Source: Inia geoffrensis (Eukaryota > Chordata > Mammalia > Artiodactyla > Iniidae). Taken from it: a stretch of DNA of 64,000 nt. Location: positions 43,531,908 through 43,595,907 of the forward strand of contig CM070904.1 of the NCBI GenBank assembly GCA_036417435.1, in the 5' to 3' direction. This document shows, piece by piece, positions 12,041-25,021 of the stretch. Position 1 is the first letter of the stretch, and every line of letters begins with the position of its first letter. A program made the translations under genes and the position numbers. The notes beneath the pieces were generated by a model. The model worked only from the letters and a program-made list of their open reading frames with translations, did no database searches and was not told the origin of the DNA.

Positions 12041-13494
12041 ACTTCCTGATTTGATGTTCTAGACAACATGACCAATGAGTTGTTATCAATTAGTCATATG
12101 TTTGAAATTGACAAAAAGGTTACAGTACCCAGGAAGTTCCCATCTTACGGGGTGTGCATCTGTTCATTTAGCTTTAAAGAATACAAAGCAGGAAATAACA
12201 TTCAGCCAAAGAGCAGTTGAATGGGAGATCTCACATCTTAGTGTAACTTCCTTCCATGCTCTTCCACTGCAGAGGACATGCTTAGTTGTAAGACATGAGT
12301 TTTAGACAAGTGAACCCCCCTTCAACACAGAGTGCACATCCTCTCCATCTGTGTTTATTCACCTTCTATATGCCACATAAGAATGTGCACCAAGTAACAT
12401 GTTCCCAGTGTAACTCATCAATCAAGGGTTTCACTAAAAACTGCTGATGATGTTCTCCATTATCCCTACTCACTTGTCTGGGAAACAGTATTAGAAGAAC
12501 ATAAATCCAGGTTCATTTTTTCAAATGTCTCTGGGTTTGGGGTGCGATTTCACACCAGCTGTTCACCCTTTACCTACAGATGCTATTCCAGATGTTTGAC
12601 TCTGCCATAGGTTAGATCCTCCAGTTACAGCGCTAAACTTAAAGCCCATCGAATACAATTTAGCACTTGGTTTTTGTAATGACATTTTAAATAGCTTTTG
12701 CTTGTCAGCAACAAAATGAGTCAAATCAGCCCTAACTAGGCACCAGATAGAGGAAATCCACACAAGATGGGCAGGTGCTCTGTGACAGAACTAGCTGCAA
12801 GCCATGGGTGGGTTCCAGACAGGTAAACCAAAAAGCTGCAAGATGGGAAGACAGGAAGGCACCACTGCAGGTGACAGACACCTGTACAAGCAGATAGACC
12901 TTTTGAGTCAAAAGTTTAGGTAGGTAGCTGGCAGGATGACAGGATGTGGCAATGAGAGATTGACCACAGGTAGTTTGAGAAGCTTGAACACTAGTTATCA
13001 GGTAGGAGTTAGTAGTGCTCATATCAGGGGTCTGGGTTTCTGAAGAAGGTTCTGGGAAGACTAACATGTACAGGGCACAGTCCTTGCCTCAGAAGGACAG
13101 TTTATTAATGCTAGAACCCTTAGACTATCCACAGATAAAAGGACAAATCAGGATACCAATTCCTAGAATTGAGGCACAAATCAAGATAAAGAACATCAGT
13201 AAGACAGTTAATGCTTAGTAGGTAAGCTGATGACTTGTGCTCTAAATTCTCCTCAGCATGATGGAAATTTGTCCTTGCACTAAGAAGGGGCTCTTAAAAA
13301 TGAGGGTTACACATTCCAAGTGTGGTAATGATCCAGACCTATTTGTGTGGAGCAAGCTCCAACACTGTTATCATGTTGTTGATATTTAACTTCTCCTCTA
13401 TGTTAAGAGTCACTCACAGAGCTAACTGGCTGTTCAGGAGGACCTAACTAACACTGGTTGATTCTTAAGTGAACTCAAAGAGAAAGGATGTACG
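12041..13494. other. Unassigned sequence
   Basis: No family or exon was recognised. A 111-codon open frame on the minus strand at 12,732-13,067 has no domain, signal peptide or conserved motif that I can see and is treated as chance. Confidence 0.5.
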
Positions 13495-13990
13495 TAATGA
13501 TGTACATGTTGGCAAGAGCAGGAAAATGTACACTTTCATACACGTCTTGTCATAGAATTAATTGATACAAGATTTTCATAGGGCAGTTTGGCAGTAACTA
13601 TCAATGTTAAAATCGCTATTTAATCTAGAAATTCCACACCCAAGAATCTTTCCTGAAGATTGTACAAAGATGTAAGTCTAGGGGAAATAACTGAAAATTT
13701 ATTTGTTAAAACCAAAAATTAGAGGCCCTACATCATGTAGTTGTGATGATAATTAATATTAATATTTATAATACTTATAAAGTGCACAGAATAAAGTCAG
13801 CACATAGTGAATGCTGGTTGAATAAAATACACATGTCCTTAAAAAGCAGAATGGTTATTATAATATTGCCTTATTTAAATAATGGTATATATGATGCTCT
13901 TAAAAATAATGAAGCAGATATTTCATAAAGATGTCATTGAGTACAAAAGTAGTTTATAAAACCATGTATGTTATGATTACATTTTTATAA
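13495..13990 (+). mobile_element. Old LINE-1 (L1M-type) fragment
   Basis: It shows the degraded pattern of an L1M 3' region: GGGCAGTTTGGCAGTAACTA, AGAAATTCCACACCCAAGAAT, then GTTAAAACCAAAAATTAGAGG. A TAATGAAGCAGATATTTCATA block follows. Coding capacity is lost. Confidence 0.5.
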
Positions 13991-16900
13991 ATATATGTAC
14001 ATGAAATATGTAATAGACATACAAATTTATTTTTGTTAATTATTTTTATCAAATGTCACACATTTGGGTATTATGTTGAGAAAATTATTAATCTATCTTG
14101 AGATAGGAACAAAGAATAAAATTCCTAGCATTGCTTTTATTTCTCTGAAGGGCTAAGAGGAAAAGACTATGTATGCTTAGCATATAATTCATAGGTACTG
14201 TGGTGCTAGATAATTCTCACTGAGCCTCAGGAGAACCAGAAACCTTAGAGCTCTAAGAGTGGCACTGTAACTGAAGAGTTATGTCTATGAAGTCTATGAG
14301 GTTGTTGAGGACATTATTTAAATCAAAGCATTTACCACCATCTCCCAAAGAAGCTAACAACAAAAGGCTCAAGGTTTCTGAAGACATTCCTATTTTCTTA
14401 GTCAAAGAAAAGCACAAAACAAAGAATTTCCCAGATGAGAAAGACCAGAGGTTGGGTTGACACTGGGAAAGTGTTTGTGCGAGTACTGGAGATTGAGGAG
14501 TGCTCAGAAGTTCTTTTTAATTTCCTTATTTATTAAGGTTTTTTGTTGAAGCCCTGACTCTACAAAGGAAATTTCCTTTATGTAAAGTAGAAGTCAATTT
14601 TCCAATTTTAGACGTTTTCCCTGAAACCTAATTGACTATTCTTTTTCATCTCACATCTCTTTCTAACTCTGTGTTATTTCCTCACTGTGTTATGTAAAAC
14701 TGAAATTGATTGCCTCATGTCTTCTTATACTGAAAACTCCTTGGAGTAGTGACTGTAAATTATATTTCACATCTTCATCATAGTTTATAAGGACAGCATT
14801 TTGCATATTATGGGTTTTCTGTAAATCCTAACTAAATGTGTAAATAAAATTCAGCTTTAATGTGATTAAACAACAGTGATAAAGGTCCAGTCCTACTGAT
14901 GGGTGGCATGATAATTATTTTTATTATTTTTTACTATAATAATCACCAGAATTTTAATGCAATTAGAAATCTAATTATTTATAACCGAAATGCCTGCTGT
15001 CCATTAACATACTCATCTGAATATATTTAGATTCCCCCAGTGTGTTATTTTTACTCTCACAATTTAGGCCTAGAAAAACTTTATAAGGTGCAATTAATTT
15101 TCCTACCCTAGGGTGCTAAAGTCTCTTTTGTACATGAAGTTTGTATGCCTAGAAACTTCAAAGCTTTGCTACCCAATTCTGAGCTTTTGAAAAAAGTAGT
15201 ACATTTAGTTTCAAACTTTCTCCTGTTTATTTCTACCAGAAAGCTATTACAACTTCTTACAAATGGCAGAAAACTATAACCACCACTAAATATTGAGAAA
15301 AAGTTTTACTGCAATTAAGTAAAATTGAAGTATATCTTTTTTAAAAGCCTCAAATATTAATAAGACAGACTTAAAATTCAGTTCAGGTAATGACCAGAGT
15401 CAAAGTAATGGTCAGAATCAAAGTAATGTTAAGTGCTAAGAGCTTTATTTATGCAAATATCTGGCCTTTAGAAATGAATGAAAACCGTAAATGAGGAATA
15501 AATAGTTTTAACTCCACTTACACATTCGCTTTTAACAAGGTGACATAATCTGTATTGTTGTTTTAGAATTCACTTCTTAATGGTAGATATCTAGCAGCTC
15601 ATACTTTCACTTCTCATTACACTTTGTTACCCATTCCAATTGCTTCATGATTCAGTGTCTTCCTCAAAAATCACTCCTCAGAAGAGTCACAATGAGTCTA
15701 AGGTAATTGTATCTAATGGTTCCACAACAATCTGGGTTATATCTCCAAGATAATTTTGCTCTTTGATGCCGGCTTTCAATAACATTTCCTTGGCTTCTAA
15801 CTGCAGTCGTTTTTAAGAAGTTACATTTTTTCCACAAGATCTAATGACCTCTAAGTCCATTTATGCAACAAATATTTCTAACTTTTGTTTAACAGCTTAG
15901 AACAATATACTTGAGAAAAAGAAATCAATGGCAAAAAAAAAAAAATTAGTGAGGCTTATTCTGAAAATTCTGGTTTTCATTGTGGATATAATCTTGGTAA
16001 TATTTGGAAATGTTAGAATGGGAGATAAGACTGTCTTTTCAACTGAGTCCCCCTTTTATTTTCTTCCTATTCCCCATCTCCCCGTGTTGTAGTTTATCTT
16101 TTGTATCCACTTGTGTATGTGACTCACTGACCTCTAACTAGTGAATCCTAAGTGAGGGATTACTGTGTCATCTTTGCTTTGACCCTGTTGTTATAACTTC
16201 AAAGACAGGTCAGTTACCACCCAATTCTATCTTAAACTGGCCACTCTCTATTAATTTTCTAACTGAAATAAAATACAGAGATGTTTTAATTCTCATCAGG
16301 TCCTTTTATAGCTTAGTTACATGTTAATGTTGGACAATATAAGTCATTATTCTGAACTAGTTTTTTTTAAATTTTGTATATGATGTTTATTAACAACAAA
16401 TATAGTTTCTACTACCATGTATGTTGGATACTCGTAGAAGTAGATCCAGATTTTCTGGGACTTGAAGCTTAAATAAGTATGGGGTCTTATTAAAGAACAA
16501 AAAATATAAATAAAAAGTAAATATAAATGTGAGGGTTATTTTGAGTGGATAAAGAAATATAATAAAAAACAAATATACAAAAACTATGATTTATTGCAAG
16601 CATAAAATCCAGAAAATAATTATTTGTCTCTAACATACTTCCGAGATTCATTTTTCTACATTTTTTTTTTGCTGTAAATCTTTGGTTGCCTTTGGATGGG
16701 ACAATCATTTTACAATATCTTTTTTCTGAGGAGGCTATAAATGTAGTTCAACCTTTCCTCTAGAGTACCTGATTGAATTTATTATTATTAGTTGGGACGC
16801 ATCAAATCCCCATACAGACTTACTATGTGCTTATAATAATATTACAGATTTTGGCTCACAAACTCATGAGCTGTAATAAGTTCTACTTAATCAAAAATAA

Positions 16901-17514
16901 AAATAATGCATTGTGTATTTAAAATTACGCGTGCATTAAAATTACATATTCCTGACAGAACTTAGGCTCTTAGTTGGCATCTTTAAGAACCTGATCCTTT
17001 GCTTACAATTTTGTGCATTTGATAATAAGAAAAAATGTCTACATAGTAGCTTATGGTTCCATACATTTCAGATCTTATTTCATCTCTACTTCCCACACAG
17101 TTCCAGTTGTGTCTGCTACTGTTGAATATTATCAGATTGCATAATGACTCCAAGCCCTACACTTCTGGGTCTTGACTGGAAGGAGTCCTCACAGTGGAAG
17201 GTAGGTATATTCCTGGAAGCCAAGGCTACTCTTAGACAGCTGCACACCACATAAATATATCTCAGTCAACCCAAACTAAAAGTATTCTCAATTCAACATC
17301 CCTTAATTGAATCTTAAACACGCTATAGACCCAGGCAACACTGTAGAAGTTATAGCAGACAGAGAAGTGGACTTAACTGATTGGAGCAAAAATACCTTAA
17401 TTTTGAAAATTTGGCAAACACATATAACCATGAGAGCCCAGTTCTACGGCCCATTCCAGTATGCTGAAAGTGATATACTGTATACAAGTGAGTTTTATTT
17501 TAAATTACCTCTGA
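13991..17514. other. Unassigned sequence, 3.5 kb
   Basis: AT-rich DNA in which I cannot support a gene, RNA or repeat. It holds no CHR SINE and no L1 3' end. Open frames are short, in low-complexity AT sequence. Confidence 0.5.
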
Positions 17515-17740
17515 GTATACAAAATATTTTAAGAAGTTGTTTGGCCATTTCACATGATATCTCATTTTATTCTCTCAAACAATCCTGAAATTTTGGAAGT
17601 ATTCCTATTTTACAAGTAATAAATTAAAGACTCAGTTAAGTCACATGAGCCCCAAGGTTCTACAAGTGGTAGATGGCTAAACCAGAATTTAATTCAGGTC
17701 TATATTTTTCTAAAGCCCATATTAGGCTCTTTATACAGGT
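17515..17740 (+). mobile_element. MIR-like SINE fragment
   Basis: MIR layout: ATCTCATTTTATTCTCTCAA, CCTATTTTACAAGTAATAAA, GACTCAGTTAAGTCACATGA, ACAAGTGGTAGA, then CCAGAATTTAATTCAGGTCT. Strongly diverged. Confidence 0.6.
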
Positions 17741-19097
17741 TAGTCACAGACATTAGTGGACAAAGTAGCTGATGTTTCATAAAAAGCAAATTTCTGAGCT
17801 TCATTCCAAGGATCTTAGGTTATTTTGATGTAGGTGGAATAAGGAGAGCTCACTGAGAAACTCTGTTTTGCATCATGATGCTGCTCTGATATCTTCTAAT
17901 TCCTTAATCTTTATTAAAATTAATTATGAACCAAGCATTCACATTTCTAGTTGGAAACTGTCACTGGTAACCTTGATCAGACGTAAAAATCCTTGATAAG
18001 AATTTGTTTCATCCATGGAAGAAAATATAATTTCAAAGACAGCCCAAGAAGAATCTTGATTCAGGCATTTTTAATATACATCTCCTTGTTTGTAAGCAAT
18101 CTTAATGTCATTATCAGGTCTATATATACATATAATTAAGTTAGCCTTAAAACATCTTCACGTACCTTTAGCCTTTATCCATATAAACAGTCTCCATCTT
18201 GATCCACGAAGCAAGTCTTCAGTTATTTCTAAGTCCTATGGCCAGCAAGAGAGGAGAAGATGACTCCAGACAGTAGGCTTCCTTTCAGTCAGGGAGTTGA
18301 TTCTGGTAGAAAGCAGTAGAAGGAAAATTGCAGGAAGATCAGCCAATGAGAGGAAAGGGCTTTGTAGCTACATGAATGAGAAAAGCTGGGAGACGGACAC
18401 AGGTGAAATTCATACTAGGAAAGCTGCATTTAGCATGACTTTTTTTTTAATCTGTACAGTATTTACAGCTCAGTCATATTGCAAATACCTCTGTGCTCAC
18501 TGCTTATGTTTATTTTTAATTGGGCAGGAGGCAATCTGGCCTAGATATAGGCATATTTGCTTGTGAGTGGAAAGCTACAGAAACACTTCTGCCCCAACTG
18601 GCCATGTGTTTTCTGACATAGATGAAAGCAGCCTATGTAATCCATCTAAAGAATTGGTGGAAACTTTCCCTTTTGTAAGACCAAGCACTCATTCACACAC
18701 ATTATTTTCTTGAAATGTATTTTTATTACATTACAACTTTTTCACCATTATTAAAAACACTTATTAAGTTTTTCTATTCAAAGTAATATGTTGGCAGATG
18801 TATTTCTCGCCCTCCAGGCAGATTTAGCAATTGATTAAAACTATATGACCTTACATCTGTCTCTTTTCTTCAATTATACTGATGGCCATTTTGCATACAG
18901 TCAAATATAAACTCTTAACAAACCAGATCAGAGGGCCTGTATACCATCTTTCTATATCTGGTGGGTTTTACCAAGAGCACACAGTGAGTCAAGAAATAAT
19001 GAAGCTTTTTCTGTAATAGTATACTGTAATTCTGTACGGCTCCCACTGAGGTTTTATATGCCTAGTTAATCCAAAGCAAGGATGACCCCAGTGCAGA

Positions 19098-19128
<31 letters not shown>

Positions 19129-19778
19129 TCACAGAAAATTTATTGGACCATTTGATCTCCTCTGGATTTTTACAAAGTCAGCTATTCGACAAGATAAGAT
19201 CCTAAATCTACAGACTCAAAGTAGTTACAAACAAAGCCACCCCTCACAAACATATTCTGTAGTTAATATGCTGTACTGATGGCCACACAGTGTTCAATTT
19301 TCTATTCCATATTGCCAGATAAAAGAGGTTTTGAAAATTCACACAGTCGGTTTTCAAACAACCCCTATTTTGTCAAGTTTAATTTACAGCAGTAAACTCC
19401 AAGCACGGACTAGAATTGATCAACATTCTTTTGGCACCAACTTCAGCAATAAATGTAAAGGCAAACAGCATGCACATATACATCTACAAAGGACAGAGTC
19501 ACCTGCTCTCCACGTGCAAAACAGAGTACTTTAAACCCAGGTCAAGGACACAGAATGTGATTTACAACTGACTACATCAATTTAATGCATTTTTTTCCTC
19601 AGGAGAGAAGAGACTATAGTGCAGTTAAAATAACAGTTTTTTAGAACTAAACGCTAAAGGTCTCTTTAGCAATGTCTATCATACTGTTCCAAAGTTAATC
19701 GAACCATCAACAAATATTTCTTGATTAATATTAATAAATTTATTTTTAATACTGTATCAATTTATTATTCATGTACTA
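17741..19778. other. Unassigned sequence with one A-tract
   Basis: No supported element. A 26-base poly(A) run at 19,103-19,128 could be a retrotransposon tail, but no identifiable body precedes it. Confidence 0.5.
19103..19128. repeat. (A)26 tract
   Basis: An uninterrupted A run follows CAGAATATT. No pol III boxes or L1 3' UTR were recognised upstream, so its origin is unclear. Confidence 0.85.
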
Positions 19779-20343
19779 TGGGCTCTGGGGATATGCAGGG
19801 ATATGCCACCCCAAAATATGCGACTTTGACAAAAGAATTATTTTGAGCTGAAGGCACTTGAGTTGCTAAAATCTCTTATTTTCCTAAAAGCAGAACCTCC
19901 CCAAAGAATTCAGTTGTCATAAATGCCCTCTCCAAAAATTCTGTCCTTGGAGATAAGAAGGAAAGAAGTCACCACTAAACCCAAACAAATGTCAAAAAAC
20001 TATCATAGAGCCTATCTATTTTCCAAGGTCACATTATCTTTCAAAAAATTCATTTTTGTTTCCGTAAGTGCCCTTCCCCCACACTTCTAATTTATTTGTT
20101 CTCACGGAAGTGCCCTCTGCCTGTCCCTTTCCCCAATAAGATGGTATACAAGCTCTCAAATCTCAATGCTCCTTTGACCATTCACTTCTTTTTGTGATGC
20201 CCCCATGCATGTAAAATTTAAAATTAATAACTGTATATGCCTTTTCTCCTATTAATCTGTCTGTGGTCAGTTTAATTCATAGTGCCCCCTTCCTCCCCCA
20301 ACCACTGAACCTAAAAGGGTGGAGAAGTTCTTCCTCCCCTACA
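19779..20343 (+). mobile_element. ERVL-type LTR, copy 1
   Basis: LTR-like sequence with GGATATGCCACCCCAAAATA near its start, TTATTTTGAGCTGAAGGCA, a GATGGTATACAAGC block, and a 3' end at TTCCTCCCCTACA. Its ~560-bp length equals that of copy 2 (22,702-23,738) once the insertion in copy 2 is removed. A third, more diverged relative is at 57,280-57,876. Exact termini were not confirmed by a TSD, and the ERVL/MaLR assignment is from general resemblance. Confidence 0.65.
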
Positions 20344-20479
20344 GTTCATAACTATACTGTATTCTACTAAGAGTGTTCCAGTTAAACATTCCTGAATGAT
20401 CTTTATATGACTCACATTCTCAGAGCTACTTGGGTGAATAAGGAACAGAAGAGCCTGCTGTGTAACTGAATTTAAGAAC

Positions 20480-20482
<3 letters not shown>

Positions 20483-20524
<42 letters not shown>
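20483..20524. repeat. (CA)n microsatellite
   Basis: About 21 uninterrupted CA units. Likely polymorphic. Confidence 0.97.
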
Positions 20525-20527
<3 letters not shown>

Positions 20528-20859
20528 CAGATTTATTAACTACTGTGCCCTTGTATAATTCTCTTAATTTAACAAATTCTCAGTTTTCTCTCTGTAAAGG
20601 AAATTATTACCCAAGATTAATGCATTCTTCAAGATGTTAATAGGTATTTTGTAAAATAAATAAATGAATATAGGAGATGAATGGAGTTGTAATTAAATGT
20701 GAGAAACACTGGGGAAATAAAGTTGAATATATTCATTACAATATGATATTTCAGCAACTAAAATATGCTAATATATATTTTGACTCTCTTAGAAATGTTC
20801 AGTGTCCCAAATTAATCCAAGGAACAATCCATATTGATGGAGCTAAGAGTCCCTTTTAG

Positions 20860-21341
20860 CTTCTGCCAGCTACAAATTGGCACTTGCCATCTACCTCTAC
20901 AAGGAATAAATCATGAGCCACTGCAGCTGCTGACCCCTTCAAGACCCCCTGCAAGGAGTTCAGGGCGGAGATCAGGATTGAGGTACTCTGTGCTCTGGGA
21001 AAAACTGGCAGAACAGGTCTTTGGATAGTTAGATATTTTCAGGAGAAGATTTTATGAGCCCAATCCTTGCATCTCCTCGTATCTAGAAAAGCACTAAAAG
21101 CATTAATGGTCACGTGCTCCTCGTGACTAGCAGCAAGCCTCTGCCAAAACGTGTGCTTGACTGCAGGTACCACCTCCCCCGCCGCCCCTTCACTAAAGTC
21201 ATGTATAACACTGACCCTCCTCTTTGGGGAAGTTTCTCAGAGCTATCTGAAATGCCATCTCCCAGGCTATAGTCTTCATGTTGCCCCAGATAAAACTTAA
21301 CTCACAACTCTCGGCTTGTGCAATTTTTTTTTCAGTCAACA
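20860..21341 (+). mobile_element. ERV1-like LTR, family B copy 1
   Basis: LTR with a late block GTTTCTCAGAGCTATCTGA, a GATAAAACTTAACTC polyadenylation region near 21,290 and a 3' end TTTTCAGTCAACA. The same order of blocks occurs at 44,759-45,208. The 5' boundary is approximate and no internal viral sequence was recognised. Confidence 0.65.
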
Positions 21342-21849
21342 CTTTTAAAACGCATAATTTTATAAAATTCCAAGCCAATAACTTAGATTCATGGGAATTT
21401 GCTGGGCCTGCTTTCTGAAACTAATCTAATCATGCCTCACATCAAGGTGAATACAAGAAAAATGGAATGACCAGAACTGCACTGAAAATATTAACACACT
21501 CAAAAGATGCTACATAATTCTTTTGTTTTTCAATTAAAATATAAATAAGATTAATCTTTAAATTAACATGTACTACTTTATAGCATTCTACCTATGATGA
21601 ATTATTTCTTAGTTTAAACTCTAACATATAAAGGAGACATACAGTCCAATATTTTTTAACACCTAGTGTAGACAGCTACAACAAAAGACCAATGAAAGCG
21701 CCAACCTAACCTGATTTTGCGGTAGAGAACAAACTGTTATCACTGCATTACTCTAATAATGATGATAACAATAAGTCATTTTATATTAAGCTTTAATTTA
21801 TCAGTTAGGTACTGTTAAAAGTTTTGGATGTATTTCAATTTTGAAACCA
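21342..21849. other. Unassigned short gap
   Basis: AT-rich sequence between two LTRs; nothing assigned. Confidence 0.5.
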
Positions 21850-22624
21850 AATCCCCCTAAAGCTGAGTTCCCCTACCTAGTTTATGATTAACCTCTCTGT
21901 CCAAAACTTTATTCCCTTGTCCAGTCCCTGTTCCCCTCAGGATTGAGGAGTATCAAAGAAAAGGGGGAATTGAAACTGAGCAGGACCCTGTCCCAGGTAC
22001 AAAAGCCCCTCCATGTCCCCTGTTTCTTGTTTGTAGAAAAAAGGCTTTAGTCTCTTAGGCCTTCCCTGAGTTCCAAAGAGCAGACTCAAGCAGTTACTAA
22101 TTAGAGAAGTGAAGGAATGCAGACACAAAAGAAAAATAGTTAAGCAAGAAAAGTAATGATAGCTTAAGCAGTTCAGTGATAAGGCAGAGTCACAGAGCTC
22201 CTAATTCCCCCTCAGAGATATACATAACAATCCGACATATACCTTTGAGTTGTTTTGCAGAAGCTAAGACGCCCACCCAGTGGAGAATGTTGACTACATG
22301 CTGACCACAGCACAGCACATAGACCCCAGACTGGCTGGAACCAGAAGGTTGATGATTAAGATTTCCAAAACATCACCCTATCACCTCATCACAAACCAAT
22401 GAAGAATGTCCATGAGCTGATCATGGACCCTCAGCCCTAAAGTTGCCTGAAATGTTCCCTTGCCTGAAAGCCATCAGTGAGTTGGGTCTTTTGAGCATGA
22501 GCTGCCTGTTCTCCTTGGTTGGCACCCTGCGATAAATGCTGTACTTTCCTTCACTGCAACCTGGTGTCAGTACATTGGCTTTGCTGCACATCAGGAGAGC
22601 TGACGTGAGTTTGGTTTGGTAACA
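21850..22624 (+). mobile_element. Long ERV1-like LTR
   Basis: A long LTR-like block with TTTCTTGTTTGTAGAAAAAA and GGCCTTCCCTGAGTTCC in its first part. It has a variant polyadenylation signal GATAAA at 22,531-22,536 and ends GGTTTGGTAACA at 22,624, a terminus usual for class I LTRs. The left boundary is uncertain. No TSD or internal region was found, so it is probably a solo LTR or a fragment. Confidence 0.6.
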
Positions 22625-22701
22625 ATCTTAATTCTTATACACGCCCTAAGAGATAGATAAAAATGTTATTCTAATAAAAAGCTAAGTTTTAGAAATGTTA
22701 A

Positions 22702-23738
22702 TGTACTATAAGGGAGGAAAGAAAACTCTTCCTCTGCCTTTCTAATTTCAATGGCTGGGACATGAAAGTGATAAAAACAGATAACAAGAGAAAAAAGCAG
22801 ATTTAAGCACGTGCATACACACAGGAATTCACAAGGAAGTGTGATTCAAGGAGAAAGTCAGAATTTGAGGGGTATATATGTTGCAGGAAGGGGACCCTTT
22901 CCGGGGCCCGAGAGTGGGCACTGTCTAACACTCGGAAATGAACTGTCTGAGGAGACACACGTGCTGACAAAGTAAGAGACTTTACTGTGAAGGGGCGCCT
23001 GGGCAGACAGCAATAGGGCAAGGGAAGGCAGGAGAACTGCTCTGCCACGTGGCTTGCAGTCTCAGGTTTCAAGGTAATGGGGTTAGTTTCCAGGTTGTCT
23101 CTGGCTAGTCATTCTGACTCAGGGTCATTCCTGGTGGTGCATGCATCACTCAGCCAAGATGGGTTCCAGAGGGATGGATTCTGGGAGGTTGGTAGGACAC
23201 AGAGGTTGGCACCTCCTCTCTCCTTTTGACTTTTCCCGAATTCTTCCAGTTGGTGGTAGCTTGTTAGTTCCGTGTTCCTTACCAGGATTTCCTGTTGTAA
23301 GATAACTATCATGCCTGGCAAGGGTGGGAGTTTTAGGTCAGTGGTTCCCCTAACGTATATACCATCTTAGGGTAGACAAAGACAAAAAGGGTTTGGGGTT
23401 TCTGGAGAAGGGGAGGTAAGTTACAGGAAGGAGACCAGAAAATTTATCCAAAAAATGTTAAACAAGGGTTATTTAGTACGGATGGTAATGCAGATTTAAA
23501 TCAGTGCCTTCTCCATTGTTAAGAGTTATTAAGAGTCCTCCCCCTCCCTGTTAGAGGAGCCACAGACACCTTTACAAATGGAAATTTCCATTATAAATGT
23601 TTATTTCCTTTACAAAAGGGAAGCTTATGCTCTCCTTTTAGTTTTTCCTTCACCTGCTGCTCCTCAATTGCCTTCAGCTCAAAATAATCCTTACACCAAT
23701 GAAGGATATTTTGGGGTGGCATATTCTGATCCTCATCA
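22702..23738 (-). mobile_element. ERVL-type LTR, copy 2, split by a younger LTR
   Basis: Read on the minus strand it follows copy 1 at 19,779-20,343: AATATGCCACCCCAAAATAT, GGATTATTTTGAGCTGAAGG, then AAGATGGTATATA. The sequence is interrupted there by the LTR at 22,879-23,355 and resumes with CCCCTCAAATTCTGACTTTC. Without the insert and one TSD copy its length is about 555 bp, the same as copy 1. Confidence 0.75.
22879..23355 (-). mobile_element. Solo LTR, class II-like, inserted into an older LTR
   Basis: A 477-bp LTR on the minus strand. Its 3' end reads CCCCTTCCTGCAACA and its 5' end GTTAGGGGAACC; the first base pair of the expected TG has changed to CG. A 6-bp TSD, TATATA, flanks it at 22,873-22,878 and 23,356-23,361. 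Comparison with the empty site in copy 1 (19,779-20,343) independently fixes both junctions. A variant polyadenylation signal AGTAAA lies at 22,981-22,986 (minus strand). The 6-bp TSD suggests an ERVK/class II element; this is inference, and no viral interior remains. Confidence 0.85.
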
Positions 23739-23796
23739 ATCCTTTACAAAAGTCAGATAGGTAATAAATTGTGGCACTGGGATTTGACATCTGATG

Positions 23797-23801
<5 letters not shown>

Positions 23802-23837
<36 letters not shown>

Positions 23838-24027
23838 GGTACGCGGGCCTCTCACTGTTGTGGCCTCTCCCGTTGCGGAGCACAGGCTCCAGACGCAAAG
23901 GCTCAGTGACCATGGCTCACGGGCCTAGCCGCTCCGCGGCATGTGGGATCTTCCCGGACCGGGGCACGAACCCGTGTCCCCTGCACTGGCCGGTGAACTC
24001 TCAACCACTGCGCCACCAGGGAAGCCC
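23802..24027 (-). mobile_element. CHR-1-like SINE
   Basis: Minus-strand SINE: T-rich tail of 33 bases at 23,802-23,834, GGTACGCGGGCCTCTCACTG, box B complement GGGGCACGAACCCG and head complement CCACCAGGGAAGCCC ending at 24,027. No clear TSD was found. Confidence 0.93.
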
Positions 24028-25021
24028 AGATAAGCTGTTTCTTAATTAAGGATGTTGTACTGCAAACACACATGATAATCTGACACATTTAGCAATAGAC
24101 ATTCTCACTATGATATTTTGTGGCTTTGAGGCATTAAGAATAAAATACTTTCTCGAAATAGCTATAAATTAGAATCATATTTGTAAAGTTGAATCTCAAT
24201 CTCACTTAATTTATTAAGTTTGCTGTAAGCAATATTCTTGTCTGAGGCCTTGTGCACCAACCCCCTGACAGTCATATAGACAAGTCGATTAAAGACATGG
24301 ATAGAATAATTTTCCTTTTTTATACCTTCATGGCCTGCAGATATTTTGGGCTGGGTCTCAGGTACTCTGGGATTTGGAAGATTAAAGGCCACCAGACTCT
24401 GATTGTGGGAGGGAATGATAAACTGTTTCTCCTAGTACGTCTACCACAACAAGGCAGATTTCAGGAACGAAGTAGTAATGATAAGAATTGACTAATCTGC
24501 TCTCATCAGTTCCCAGAACCTACCTTTGAGCAGCCCCATCCAAGCTGTGTACAGCCCACTGACCCTAAGGAAGACTGGAATTAGTAAAAAAAAAAGATCG
24601 GAGAAAGATCCTAAAAATTCTATTCTGATGGCTCATTCCCAATTTGTATACTAGCATACTGCTAAATCGATTTTAATTTAGGGATAAACAGCAGAGTAAG
24701 AATTTTTGTTCAGCTCTATGCTGATACTTAAATTTATTTTAATAAAAAATATCAAATCCTCATATTTCATAATTAGTGATAAAGTACAGAAATCAAAATG
24801 TAAAGAAAACACACTGACTTAATTTTTAACCTGAAAAAGTAAATGAGTCCTCAATTTACAAGTATAAATGACGCAACAGATCCTTTGAGTAGTAGCACAC
24901 TGTGAACCTAGAGATATAGTCAAAAACTTAAGTACCTTCATATTTTACCCACAGACACTTTTTTATTCAGACATAGAGAATTTGTGTAGTATTGTCATTC
25001 TTCAGGATGCAGAGCGTTATC
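24028..25021. other. Unassigned sequence
   Basis: Nothing supported. Small open frames on both strands overlap and lack domains. Confidence 0.5.

Noticed and set aside
12732..13067. 111-codon minus-strand frame as a possible exon
   Set aside because: No recognised domain, splice context or conservation evidence; length is compatible with chance.
19103..19128. Tail of a processed pseudogene
   Set aside because: No recognisable transcript-like sequence or polyadenylation signal precedes the A run.
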